A stretch of 64,000 bases of DNA from Amorphophallus konjac (taxonomy: Eukaryota; Streptophyta; Magnoliopsida; Alismatales; Araceae). This document shows, one piece after another, positions 47,765 through 59,446 of the stretch. Location: contig CM040127.1 of the NCBI GenBank assembly GCA_022559845.1, positions 30,652,708 to 30,716,707 on the forward strand. The letters run 5' to 3'. A program made the translations under genes and the position numbers. Numbering within the stretch: the first letter of the stretch is position 1; every line of letters starts with the position of its first letter. The notes beneath the pieces are model-generated. The model had not been told where the DNA came from and did no database searches. It saw only the letters and a program-made list of their open reading frames with translations.

Positions 47765-48793
47765 TGGGGTGTTTGGTTATAGTTTTTTACCTCTTTTTTC
47801 TCTCAATTTTAAAAAAAAGAGGAAGAGGTCTTATAATCCTGTTTGGCATACCTCTTTTAATTTTTAGGGAGACAATTTACTCCCGTGTAAATCTTCCTCA
47901 AACAAAAAACAACACTTGACCAGTTTTTTTTTTAAAACACTCACCACGTCTCACTCTCTCTCACTCGCGTCTGCCCTCCCCTCCCTCTCCCTCCCCCTGT
48001 CTTTCACCCCGCCGGCCTCCCCCTTCCCCCTGCGGCCCTCCCCTCCCCTCCCCGGCAACCCCCTCCGCCGTCCGCCCTCCCCTCCCTCTCCATCCCCCTC
48101 CCGTTTTCCCCCGCCGGCCCCCCCTTCCCCCCGCGCCCCCCTCCCCGGCAACCCACTCCGCCGTCCGCCCTCCCCTCCCTCTCCCTCCCCCTCCCGCTTC
48201 GCCCCGCCGGCCTCCCCCTCCGGGTCCCCCCGTGCGCAGCCCCCCCCTCCGGCGCCGGGTCCCCCCGTGCGCAGCCCCCCCCTCCGGTTCCCCCCCATGC
48301 GTAGCCCCCCCCCTCCGGCACCGGTTCCCCCCCCTGCGCAGGCCCCCCCTCCGGTTCCCCCCCCCCGTGCGCAGGCCCCCCTCCCTCCGACGCCGGCTCC
48401 CCCCCTGCGCCCTCCCCCCCCCCCGTGCGCAGGCCCCCCCTCCGGCGTCGGTTCCCCCCCCTGCGCAGGCCCCCCCTCCGGTTCCCCCCCTCCGACGCCG
48501 GCTCCCCCCCCCCGTGCGCAGGCCCCCCCTCCGGCGTCGGTTCCCCCCCCTGCGCAGGCCCCCCCCTCCGGTTCCCCCCCTCCGACGCCGGCTCCCCCCC
48601 CCCCGTGCGCAGGCCCCCCTCCCTACGGTTTCCCCCTCCAGCGCCGGCTCCCCCCCCCTGCGCACCCCCTCCCCCCCTCCCCTTCCCCCCCTCCGGCTCC
48701 GGCTCCGGCTCCCCTCCCCCTTGCGGCACCCTCCCCTCCCCCCGACGGCGCCCCCTCACCTCCCCCGACGGCGGCCCCCTCCCCTCCCCCGGC

Positions 48794-48838
<45 letters not shown>

Positions 48839-49028
48839 CAACTGCCGGAGGCAACTCAGAGAGGAAGACCCCTGCCAAACACATCCATACAAATTTTAAA
48901 ATTTACGACACTACTGTCAAACAGAAAGTGTTATTTTTATCAATTTTAAATTTTAGATCAAAAATTATGTTGACATAAATTTTTAGATAGAAATAGATTT
49001 AAAAAAAAAACTGCTCCCAAACACCCTA
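47765..49028. mobile_element. GC-rich TIR element in the Copia 5' LTR
   Basis: The ends TGGGGTGTTTGG and TAGGGTGTTTGG (read inward) are inverted. The duplication is TGA (47762-47764 and 49029-49031), and the 3' LTR at about 56031-56050 shows the uninterrupted TTGCACACTGAGTGTTTG. The body is AT-rich at both ends, with a C-rich core (47960-48790) of repeats on the pattern CCCCCCTCCGGTTCCCCC, a CT run and a TG tail. No transposase is recognisable. Same family as 6305-7125. Confidence 0.85.
48230..48720 (+). repeat. C-rich minisatellite inside the TIR element
   Basis: Irregular units of about 35-60 bp with GTGCGCAGGCCCCCCCTCCGG and GCGCCGG/GACGCCGG words. All six frames are open over long distances because stop codons cannot form, giving proline- or glycine-rich pseudo-proteins. 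Confidence 0.8.
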
Positions 49029-49281
49029 TGAGTGTTTGTTTATTTCTGCCATCGCTTATTAGACTTCAAGTTTGTCTAGTTAAGCGAACTGTGCCCATTA
49101 TATGCTTAAGTGTGATATTGAGATTCCATACTTTTCTGCTTAGTTGCTTATAAGAGAATTCAATTAGATCTTCAGATTGTCTAAATCTGTCTTGTGAGCA
49201 TAAGGTTTTTAATTGGGCGAATTTTTAAAGGGATATATTCATTCACCCCCCCTCTGAATACATAGCACCGAACCCAACACT

Positions 49282-49293
49282 TGGTATCAGAGC
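49282..49293 (+). promoter_or_regulatory. Primer-binding site, initiator tRNA-Met type
   Basis: TGGTATCAGAGC starts two bases after the 5' LTR end; this is the standard plant Ty1/copia primer site. Confidence 0.9.
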
Positions 49294-49552
49294 AGGTTGA
49301 TGTGCATAGGATCTAACAATCCGCAGCAGTTCCTGCTAGCTTTTGGTGCACATCAGAGTGGGCTTTTTCTGCTCGTTGATTTGTTTCACTATCTTACCGA
49401 TTTACTTTGATCATCTGGTTTAGCGCATTTATGTTTAGGTGCATTTCATAGTGTGCTTTTTGTGTTAGTTATTTTGTTTCTCCGACTTAGTGCCTTGCCT
49501 TGCTCATTTGGTCTAGGTCCTTCAGTTTTTCTGTGTCTTCAGATTATTTGCA

Positions 49553-51540
49553 ATGGAACCAATCGTGCTGAAGGATAGCTCCATCAAAGCAAACAGATCC
49601 AGCCACAGTGGATCATTAAGCGAGAAAAGCAGCCTCTCGCGGTCTGAAATTGATGGAGACATTGAAAGGGTGACCAGTGAATTCAGGAAATTTCTGAGAA
49701 AAAGAGAAGGAAAGCTTGGTGAAGGCAGAAAGTAAATAAGGTATAATTCTAATCCTGCTAAGAATATTGACACTAACGTTTGCTACAAATGCAGGAAGGT
49801 TGGCCACACGAAGGCTGACTGTCCAAAATTCTCAAAACTCAAAGGGAACACCTCGGACAGTGCTGAAGAAGGAGAAAAGTCAATATGCTTAATGGCCAAT
49901 CGGGGAAGTGATGATGAGGAAACCTCATCTCAGGTAAGCTCCGAATCAGATGGATACACTTTTGATGAATTGATAGTAATGTATGAAGATTTGTTCAAAG
50001 TATCCAAGAAATTAAAATCTGAAAATAGAAGGTTGAAAAAGAGATGTGAACAGATTAATTCTAATGTTCCCAGTGAAAACTGTCAAAGACTAAAAACATC
50101 TCATGATATGTGCTTAGCTGATCTGAATGTGAGTAAGGAACAAATCTCTTTATTGGAAAATAAAAATGATGAACTTACAGACAAGATTTCTGAACTAGAA
50201 AATAAGCTGAACTCATTAGGAAATGATCAAATCTTAACTAATGAACTAGTTCAGAATGAACAAACTAGAAAGGAGAATGAAGAACTAAAGCTGCTTAGTT
50301 CTGCTATGTCTGAGAGACTTTTAATGTTGGAAAAAGGGAAGAGTTCAGGTGAAAATGAATGTGAGAGAGTGAGTACATTAATAGAAGAGATTGATAGCTA
50401 CAAAGCCATTAATGTCTTACTTAATGAAAAGATCACCGATTCTGAAATACTCATTTCCTCTCTCAAAGATGAAATCACTAAATTGAACAATTCTCTATCT
50501 GAGTCATTTAAGAACAAAGAAAATCCAAAGGATGTCACTAAGAAGAAAGTCTCTCATGAAGGCAGTAAACAGGAAGTGAGAAAAAACAGCACACAACTTT
50601 TGTGCGTAGCTCTGAGTTAGCTAGCACTTTAACTTTTTCTTTAAGTGTGCATGATAATCAGGAAAATAAGAAAACGAAGGAGAAAAGAAAAGTTTTGAAA
50701 AAGAATGATAATAATCAGCATGCTAATAAAGTTCAGGCCAACAAATCTGGTGTCAAAAATGTTAAATGCTATTACTGTGGTGAATCTGGCCATGAAATGG
50801 ATGTTTATTTTGTCATGAGAAAGGATGATTTGAAATATGATAGAATTCATGCTAGGAAGTCTTCTATGAAGAAACCTTCTTCTGTTCAAACCAAAAGAAC
50901 TCAATGCTTTTACTGTCATAAAATAGGTCATCTCATGCATGATTGTAGACAAATGAAATTAGATGATCTATCTACTGTTAAAATGCATGATAAACTGTTC
51001 CATGTCAAAAATCATGCATCTCATGAAAAGAACACTCAATGTTCTCATTGTGGCAAATTGGGCCACATGGTTGAAAATTGCTGACATGCTCAGGGAAATA
51101 GATTGAATTCTAAATTTGTAAAATTCCCTGCTTTCTATGATTCTGTTAGAAATAATTCAATTGATAAAAAGAAAAACTCTGCATGCTTCAACTGTGAAAA
51201 GCCAGGCCACAGAGCTGGTAACTGTTGGCTGGCTGGTTATGAAAAGAAAAATTTCCATGTGAATAACCGAACCAATCATGTTCACTTACACCAATCTCAT
51301 GCCCATGCATATAATAGAAATCTTAATGTTCATGCACATGAACTTAATGCTTACAATAAGGTGCATAAAAGGAACTTAAATTCTGTTCGTTATCATGGTA
51401 AGTCTGGTCAATTTGGTTATTCCTTGTCCAGCCATAAGTTGATGGGCTATGATGATAGTTCTGTTAAGAAACCATTCAGAACACCTGTGAGGGCTAATTC
51501 AGGACCCAAGACTTCTTGGGTTCCTGCAGGATCAAAATAA
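49553..51540 (+). pseudogene. Gag-like remnant of the Copia element (zinc knuckles and coiled coil)
   Basis: The first part (49553-50620) holds the C-terminal end of Gag and a CCHC knuckle CYKCRKVGHTKADC, broken by one TAA at 49733. An acidic stretch and about 200 residues of predicted coiled coil follow. The frame shifts near 50600 into 50602-51540. There three more knuckle-like motifs occur (a degenerate CYYCGESGH, CFYCHKIGHLMHDC and CSHCGKLGHMVENC), then a TGA at 51082 and CFNCEKPGHRAGNC. It ends GPKTSWVPAGSK, the place where protease would begin in SIRE/Maximus elements. The N-terminal Gag domain is missing. Confidence 0.75.
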
Positions 51541-53744
51541 TCCAGTTGTTGCAGGTGTGCCTTGGAAATGAATAAGAGGGGTTAACCAAGGCACTCAAGA
51601 ATGAAAACCCCATGATTGAACTTATCAGGTCAGTTCTGAACTTTGCTTTAAAATTCATCATCTGAATTTGTGAGTATGAAAAAATGTGAACTTCATGTTG
51701 ATATGCTTGTTTGATTTATGATGATCTCTTCATGTCTAGCTGATCAGTCTGCATTCCAGACTCAGCTATTGAATTCAATTCTGAATATCTGATGTTCTTC
51801 TCTTGATATATGTTGAACTGAATTTGAATGCTTCTTTAGTGTATTCAGTTGATGCACTATATAGACTTTGTGTAAATGCATGTGTTTTGTGTCAGTGCAA
51901 TGCATGCTTGTTGTTGAATGCATACTTGGACTGAGTGTGAATGGTTCATTTAGTACACACAGTCAATGCATGTGTCTTATGTCTGCATACATCATTTGCA
52001 TGACTGTCAATGAAGTTGTTCAATGCATGTAGGACTGCTTTATGTTGCATTATCATGCATAACCCTGGTATGTCAAATGGTAAGTTACCAAAAGGCAGAG
52101 AAATCTGCCCGGAGGTTCCTACTATGTGTGAGATGGTCTTTGAGACCAGGTCCTCCACCTAGTACCATGGGTCCTGTCTTTATGTAGAACAGTGTACTGC
52201 ATCATATTTTTGAAAAATCTGAAAAGGGATAAAAATGTTCATGACTTGGATGCATAAACCTGAATTGATTGCATACTTGCCTCATGTATCCTTGGTGCAT
52301 AGTCTGCATGTAGAACAGTGTGTTGCATAGCATAATCCTTGCATCATGGTGTCAGGGGGAGCTGTGAGTTTAGTTCAATTCTTGAATCCTATTAACTCCT
52401 CATTGTCCTCATTCAATTGATTCATATCTTTTGACATCAGATGCCATTGGACCATATTGCCAATTGCTATCTTTTCCCCATCAGTTTCACTTAACAACAG
52501 CAACTGTTTCTGGTTTAGTATATTGAGCTGTGATTAATGCAATTGTTCACTTATAAGAATCACTCTTACAAATTGAAAGGAACTAAAGGTTTAACCTTTA
52601 TAAATTGAAGAGTCAAATGTCTGCCTTCAGAATTTGAGATAAAAGAAAACTTTTTATAGCTCTTAATCTTTGTCTCATGGCTAAAATAGAAAAAGTTTTT
52701 TTTTAATGCCTAAATGTGTTGAACTGGAAATGTCTAGAACAGGTGAATAAGAGTATGTACTGTTTTTTTAAACAATCACTCTAAAAGAATTAAGGGCAGC
52801 AGTAAATAAGATCATAAATGTAAAGAACTGAGCATTGTGACAGAGCAATGGTTGATTGCACTGAAAAACTGTGAACTCCTCCAATGAAGCAGGAAAATTC
52901 ACATGTCATGAAGTGCTTCAAGCTAACTCTGTTCATAGGGTCGAATCTATAGGGAGAGTCCTCACCAAGTAACTGAGGGTACTGGCCTCTAATCAAGGTA
53001 TACCCTTAATGTCAAAAGTGAAGACTATTCCTTGTAGGTCTTGATCTGAAGTAGATCTTGTAGTTTATGCCTAGTAACTGGGGGTACCTGCCTCTTATCA
53101 AGGTGTACACCTAATGTCAACAGCATAAATGCCACAGGTCTATTCACTTAGTTCAGATTCAGAAATTGAAAAATGAAAATCAAACTGCTGTAACCCTTTG
53201 AAATCAAAAGTCATTGAGTGAAAATTATTTTTCTCAATACATATTCAAGTTGCCTTTCTTGAACTTCCATGTTTAAACACAAAAGGGTATTAATTCAGAC
53301 TTATCTATTAATACCATGTGCCCTAGATTCATTGCTATAAACGGAGTCTATAAACTCTTTTTCAAGGGTCAGGTGTTTTACTCTAGATTTATCACTGTTA
53401 AACCTGAATTTTTGTCAAAATTGTATGTTGCTGATTCTTATGCTTTAACTATTGTTTATAATCAGGCTTACTTTCTGAACCAATGATTCAGCTGTTGTCT
53501 AGTGACCCTCCTACCTTCTCTACCTTTACCTATCTGTTCATATTCCTTCTCAAAGGAGGAGCAACTATTTAGGGGGAGAACCAGTTCAGGGAGAGTCACA
53601 TTTTCAGGGGGAGAATTGCTCTAAAGAATTTTGCATGCATACTACCATGTTGCACTCATGTTTATACTGTTTTTCTCTTTTTGATCATGTCAAAGGGAGA
53701 GAAAATTTGTGTGTGACTCAGTGTCACAGTGTGTTGCCATCATC
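51541..53744 (+). other. Noncoding internal remainder of the Copia element
   Basis: No frame of note and no pol homology. Two related paragraphs (CTAATCAAGGTATACCCTTA near 52990 and CTTATCAAGGTGTACACCTA near 53093) suggest a local duplication. Three AGGGGGAGA or AGGGAGAG tracts at 53567-53617 resemble extra polypurine tracts. Confidence 0.6.
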
Positions 53745-53758
53745 AAAAAGGGGGAGAA
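53745..53758 (+). promoter_or_regulatory. Polypurine tract of the Copia element
   Basis: AAAAAGGGGGAGAA directly precedes the TG of the 3' LTR at 53759. Confidence 0.85.
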
Positions 53759-56291
53759 TGTTGTGCCCCTTAGGCACAAGCACGTGCTATGTTGATTTGA
53801 TGATAGCAATGCTGTTTTGTTTTGATGATTGCAACACAGTGAGTGCTTTATGAGATTGTGTTTTGATGATAGCAACATAACTTGTTTTGTGGAGAATGCA
53901 TGTGTATGACTAATATAGTGCTTGATTTCTGCTATGTGCGTTGCTTTTCTATCTACATGTAGTTTGATGACTAGCAAGTCTATACCCTGCAGGGTAAAGC
54001 ATTTCATTAGTCTATACACCCTTCATGCATGTGCATAGTCTATACATTGTGCATTTCGTTGACAAGTTTGCACATTCATGAAGTCTGCACACTGGCCTGT
54101 TCATGTATCACAAGTGTGCACATTGCATCACTATTCTGCAAGTCTACACACTGAACACACACTCAAAGTCTCAAGGTCTATACATCGCTGTTGGGCATCA
54201 ATGTCTGCACATTAGCATCAGGTACATCGCTGTTGGGCATCAAAGTCTGCACATTAGCATCAGGTACATCGCTGTTGGGCATCAAAGTCTGCACATGAGC
54301 ATCAGGCAGCAAGTGTGTACAACGCCCTGTGTAGGCACGACAAGTCCATACACTGGTTGCACATTGCACAACATGCGAAGTCACCAAGTGTGTACATTGC
54401 ATAGCATGCAGGCGTCAAAGTCCATACATCCACAGTGCATTGGCCAAGTCTATACACTGTCCGTCTCACTTAGAGTCTAAGGCGAAGTCTGTACATTGAG
54501 CGTCTCATGAGCGTCTCATGCCAAGTCTGTACATCACTGTAGCTGCATCGTCTTGGTCATCGTCTCACTGGAGTAAGTCTGTACATTGGCCTTGCATCGG
54601 CAAGTCTGTACATTGACTTCATATGCTCCTAAGTCTATACATCGGCCCTGTAGCTTGTCTAACCAAAGTCTATACATCGGACTGGTATGCATAGGCGAAG
54701 TCTTCACATTGAAGCATGCATTGTCTTCAAGTATGTACAGCGTCCAGTGTCTTACTGTTAAAGTCTGTACATTGCTCACCGTCTCACTGAGCGTCTCAAG
54801 TGGACACCAAGTGTGTACACTGCCATCTTGCAGTACAGTATATGCTCTCCAGTGACTGCTAATGCTTCCCTAACTTTGAGGATGCTCCCCTGGAGCAGCG
54901 ATTGCTTCCCAGAGACAGCATGTGCTCCACATGCTCCCCTGTCGCTGGTGATGCTGTCCAGAGGCCATAGATGCTCTCCTGAGACTTCATATGCTCCCGT
55001 GCGAGAACGCACTTTACATTACAAGTCTGTACAATGCATGCGCTTTCACAAGTCTATACAATGCATTTCATTTTACAAAGTGTCGACACCAAGTTGATAA
55101 TCCGATACTCTGTCTGACAGGTGTCTGGCACGTGATCCAAGGAGCTGAGATGCTAACACGTAGCAGAGTCGATTGGGCGGGAAATGTGGAGGCCACACGC
55201 GCCCAGTGCTGCCCCTGCTCGAGCTGCTATAAAGGGTAGTCTCCGTTGTCTGAAAGAGGTTGATCGAAGCAGAAGCAGCAATAGCAGAAGAGCAGAGTGC
55301 AGAGAGGTCTTCGATCCATAAAAGAAAGAGAAGAGAAGAAGAAGAAGAGAAAGAAGAGAAGAGAAGAAGAAGAAGAGAAAGAAGAGAAATAGAGAGCTCG
55401 AGCTGAGAGAGAGAGAGAGATTGGGTTGTCTGGCTTTTGGATCAAATCCAAGTCAGAAGTGCTCTTCGAGAGCTATATTTCGTGCTTCATTGTTCAACTT
55501 TTAGTTGCTGTGTTTCCATCTTTTCTTGTTTCCATTTTATCCTTTCTTCAAGCTGTTTGTCAGCGGAGCAAGCTGTGTTGCTCAGCGGGCAGTGGAGGAT
55601 TCCACTGGACGGCCAAGCTGTATTGCCCAGCGGTTTGCAGAGGTGCTGCCTCTGGACGGGTAAGCTGTAATCCCCAGTGGTTTGCGAGGAGGATTCCTCG
55701 GACAGCAAGCTGTGTTGCTCAGCGGGGCGAGGAGGATTCCTCGGACGGCAAGCTGTGTTGCCCAGCTGATGTATGGCAAGCTGTGATGCCCAGTTGTTCA
55801 AGCTGTGAGTCAGCAGGAAGTCACACTCGGGTTGAGTGTGAAGTGGATGTAGGTCTGATGGACCGAACCACCTAAAAACCCCTTGTGCAGTGGTTTGATG
55901 TTTCTATCTGTTTGCTTCCGCTAGATGATTGCATAGGGGCGCTCCATGTGTTTGATCATAGGTTCAGTAGATGAATGTCTAATTTGTCTTGTTAGTATTC
56001 CAGTTATCAAGTGAGCGAAATCTTAGTTGATTGCACACTGAGTGTTTGTTTATTTCTGCCATCGCTTATTAGACTTCAAGTTTGTCTAGTTAAGCGAACT
56101 GTGCCCATTATATGCTTAAGTGTGATATTGAGATTCCATACTTTTCTGCTTAGTTGCTTATAAGAGAATTCAATTAGATCTTCAGATTGTCTAAATCTGT
56201 CTTGTGAGCATAAGGTTTTTAATTGGGCGAATTTTTAAAGGGATATATTCATTCACCCCCCCCCTCTGAATACATAGCACCGAACCCAACA
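53759..56291 (+). repeat. 3' LTR of the Copia element, uninterrupted
   Basis: 2,533 bp. It has the U3 motif field, three 42-bp units (54183-54308), TATAAAGG at 55228-55235, a GAA tract and the hairpin array (55569-55818). It preserves the unoccupied sites of both insertions found in the 5' LTR. Confidence 0.92.
55569..55818 (+). repeat. Hairpin array in the Copia 3' LTR
   Basis: The same seven AAGCTGT units as at 47292-47541. All four long stems are unchanged; the few substitutions fall in short stems or spacers (for example CCCAGC to CCCAGT in the third unit). Confidence 0.75.
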
Positions 56292-56591
56292 CAGTAGGGC
56301 TGGCTGCTGGCTGGCTAGCCAGCTAGCAGCATGCTTTCTCCCTCAGATCTGAGGGAGAAACGAAGTGAACGTGGGTTTCGTCCAAAATCGGACGGTTTCG
56401 AACCGAAACATGTTAGTTTCGGGTGAAATCGATACCGGTTTCGCCCGAAACCTTTTTTTTTTAAGTTTCGGACCTGCTACAGTGAGCAGGTCCAGTTTCG
56501 TGTCGGTTAAGGCCGAAACTGATACGTTTCGGCCGAAACCGATACCGTTTCGGCCGAAACGTATCGGTTTCGGCCGATACTGTCAACCCTG
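56292..56591 (-). mobile_element. hAT transposon (minus), 5' terminal part
   Basis: It starts with the second copy of CAGTA after the Copia insertion. It contains TTTCGGCCGAAACC subterminal palindromes and ends in the TIR CAGGGTTGACAGTATCGG (read inward) at 56591. The nearby TGAGAGCC (56594-56601) matches TGAGACTC at 31704-31711 as a degraded 8-bp duplication. Confidence 0.75.
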
Positions 56592-56882
56592 CATGAGAGC
56601 CCCTCCCTATTCACATATGGTGAAGAAATGATGTTTTTTATGGTTTTAAACTTTGAAATCTATGTGTTAAATAATTTATTGTGTCCATTCACATATGATT
56701 TTGCATTCTTTTATGTTTTTCTATTTTATGATTTTTAAATATTTTCTCTAATTTTTAAACCTATTTATAAATGTATAATTATATATACTTATATAAAGGG
56801 GGGGCAGGGAGGGACCGGTACTATACTGGTACCGGTACCGCCCTGCCCAGTACCGAAATTGGTACCGGGTTTGAAAACCTTG
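56592..56882. mobile_element. Right part of the small hAT-like element
   Basis: An AT-rich body is followed by CCGGTACC palindromes and a terminal TIR (CAAGGTTTTCAAACCC read inward). It joins 31474-31712 to form an element of about 530 bp. Confidence 0.55.
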
Positions 56883-57190
56883 ACATAGGCAAACTTACAT
56901 ATGTACCTTTGCTATTGCGTAAATACCCTCATCCCCTCAAGGGATGTTGGTGTCGCAATTGCTAATGCACCCTCAATAACACAATGGATATTGTAGAGGT
57001 TAATGATTTATTTGGCAGTTAATCAAAGCTAGTCAGACTTTATGTCGATGAAAATTAACACCAATTTCAACCAATGAGGAAAAGTCTAGCACACGAACCC
57101 TAATTGTATGATAAACCTAACTTGCGGGATTAACGATGCACATGCCATTTAAATGGTTAACAAGCGTGCATCATTGTTCATCAATAAACA
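56883..57190 (+). repeat. Right part of the split Tat-type LTR
   Basis: It contains CAGTTAATCAAAGCTAGTC and the GAGGAAAAGTCTAGCACACG block shared with the other Tat-type LTRs at 14575 and 41740. It ends near TCAATAAACA at 57190. The end is by analogy; no matching TSD was found. Confidence 0.5.
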
Positions 57191-59446
57191 CCAGTTAATT
57201 TTCCCCAATGCAAATTTATTTATTTAATTTATTTCCAAGATAATTCCGGCGTGTTGAACACAACGGCAGCAGGAGCGGCAAGCCGGTGAGGACCTGATCC
57301 CCTTTCATTTTTCTTGCTTGATCCTTCTTCCGTTGTTGCTGCTTCTTTTTCTTTTGCTTCTTCTTCTGTTGCTGCCACTCCTTTCTCATATTTAGTTTTC
57401 CTTTTTAAACCCTGGGATCAGTCCAGATCGGTCCAAATCTGCCGATCCTGCACAAGGATCGGCCGATCTAGTCCGATCTCTGTCTGATCTTCACCCGCTC
57501 CTGCCGACTGCCTACGAGAATCGGGGTCAAGGGGTCAGGGCCGGATCGGTTGCGCCTAAAACCAATCAATTCGGCAGATCTTGGCCAATCCGATCCAATT
57601 CTTCCTTCCTTAATCAGTATGAGTCTACCTAATACATTATTGATAGTTATAGTTACTAAGGAGACTTAGGCGAGTCTTTACAAGTCAGTCCTAGTCACGA
57701 TATGAATCAGACTAAGTTGGATCAACACATCCAAGTTCTCTACGGTTCCAGGTCATACGAAGATGCCAATATGGCCAACCTTGTCCCTACCTGAATTTGG
57801 AACATTCAGTTTCAGAATATAGATTGTGTTGAATTTGAGTTGGCTTCCAGCCCGAATTCCAATTAGGCTGGCCCACATTAGCTTTAACCCAAGCCCACTG
57901 GACAAAACTGTCTACTCATTGTTTCATATAGTAATCTTAAAGAATCAGGCACAACTTACAAACTTCTATCGTGAAACCTCCAATGTATCTATAACAATGG
58001 TTCACATATCTAGTGATCCAAACTAGGCTAATGAAAAAAACATACCGAATGATAATGATTCACCCGTCTCATGTGCATAACTAGGGTACAAGAAAACCAT
58101 GCAAGTGCCCCTTGAACAAAACAATGTGTGCATATAAATATATAAATATATGTGTTGTCAGTTCCTCTTCTTTTCACGTTCCAAAACATGACTGCTCTCT
58201 TGTATATTCAGCCAGTCCATAACTTTATCATATTTCCTGGACATCTATTTTTATCCACCATACAATCATATCCTCCGCCAAATACAAGGGGGGAAAACCA
58301 AGCCTACCACAGCCTCTGTCCTCTCCTAGTAGGTTCAACAGGCATTGGAATGAATTGGTGGGTGAAGCTGGTGGATCCATCCAAAGGGACTTTTCATGAG
58401 ACTAGAGAGCTACATGAGGCAAAATTTGAGGACATGAATATCAAAGGACAAGGAAGAAGGCAATTGTCTTCTGCAAGACGGAAGAAGGTGGTTGAAATTG
58501 TGCAAGACTAGAGGATCTGTAAGCTTGTTCAGAATCCTCCTCATCAGATCGGTATGATTGAAGACATAGAGAGGTTTACCTGCTTTGAGGGTTGAGCACT
58601 GCTGGCATGTCCATACCACCTGCTGAATAGATCCACATCATCTCTTCATGGCAAACTTGGAGATAAGGAAAAAAGGGTTTGATATCTAAGTGGGAGGGCA
58701 CAGATGGTGCAGCTGACCTGCATCTTACCCCAGCCTGAAGATAGATCAAAGTTTATGTACATTAATCCTGGCCATTTAATGCAGGCCATAACTAAAATAA
58801 ATAAATTAACCACCACAAAATGAGCACTGGTATTGGGGGGCAGGGGTGGGGATGGAAGTTGATTTTTGGACTTCTTTTTTTCATTTCAATTACCCCCTTC
58901 CATCATTTCCATTCACATATCCTGATCTTTGAATTTTGCTAATATACAATGAGATCAAAGATGCAAAGACATCCTGCTGCATGTACTCGTCATTAACGTA
59001 GATCTAGGGATACTATAGTTGGCACATTTACAGTGACTTAAAAGGCTGTTCATCCCAATTACAATAGAGACAATTTTTGGTAGAAAACAAATGAATGCCA
59101 TCACCTGTAGAGAAGACTACTGCTAAATTAGGGAAATTTGCTACTTTTAGAACACTTGATTTCTTGTCTTACCAGAAGTTTCTGTCGTATAAACATGGTC
59201 CTAATCATGGATGCAGCGGATAGTTTCTGCTTTGAATAACATGCACCCAATTACTGATACAAATTGACCAATATGCGAATGTCCACATCCTGATCTAGCT
59301 TAAGCAAAATATTCCAGAATCCGGCTTACTCAGCAAAGCTGTACGTTACAAATAGATTACTATTCGACGTTGTTCTCTAATTCCAACACAATTTCTCCAA
59401 TCCTACTACCATATATCAAATAGGAAATGTAAAACCAGCAAGATAC
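57191..59446. other. Region between the nest and the STK19-like exons, no gene recognised
   Basis: CT-rich sequence near 57300-57400 is followed by a cluster of GATCGG/CCGATC words (57415-57600), possibly another TIR element end. A plus-strand frame of 119 codons (58152-58511) and a minus-strand frame (58410-58619) have no recognised similarity. If the STK19-like gene is real, its intron 2 starts at 59446; its later exons were not found here. Confidence 0.45.

Larger units (their letters stand above)
44431..49279 (+). repeat. 5' LTR of the Copia element, with two insertions
   Basis: It is 4,849 bp against 2,533 bp for the 3' LTR. The excess is an RTE LINE (44512-45495 plus TSD) and a TIR element (47765-49028 plus TSD); one extra 42-bp unit and a longer GAA tract add a little. 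Confidence 0.92.
44431..56291 (+). mobile_element. Pol-less SIRE/Maximus-like Ty1/copia LTR retrotransposon
   Basis: LTRs at 44431-49279 and 53759-56291 start TGTTGTGCCCC and end GAACCCAACA, with TSD CAGTA (44426-44430 and 56292-56296). The internal region begins with a tRNA-Met type primer site (49282-49293) and ends with a polypurine tract (53745-53758). It encodes only Gag-like zinc-knuckle and coiled-coil segments. Protease, integrase, reverse transcriptase and RNase H are absent. Compared stretches of the two LTRs differ only at scattered bases, so insertion is fairly recent. Repeated AGGGGGAGA tracts near 53567-53617 and 53750 are typical of the SIRE/Maximus lineage. It would need proteins of an autonomous relative to move. 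Confidence 0.9.

Noticed and set aside
47916..48978. Long proline-, arginine- or glycine-rich open frames on both strands
   Set aside because: They are translation of the C-rich minisatellite, in which stop codons cannot form; several frames and both strands are open equally.
58152..58619. A gene on either strand
   Set aside because: Frames of 119 and 69 codons overlap on opposite strands, lack recognisable domains and do not supply the missing STK19 or DRP3 exons.
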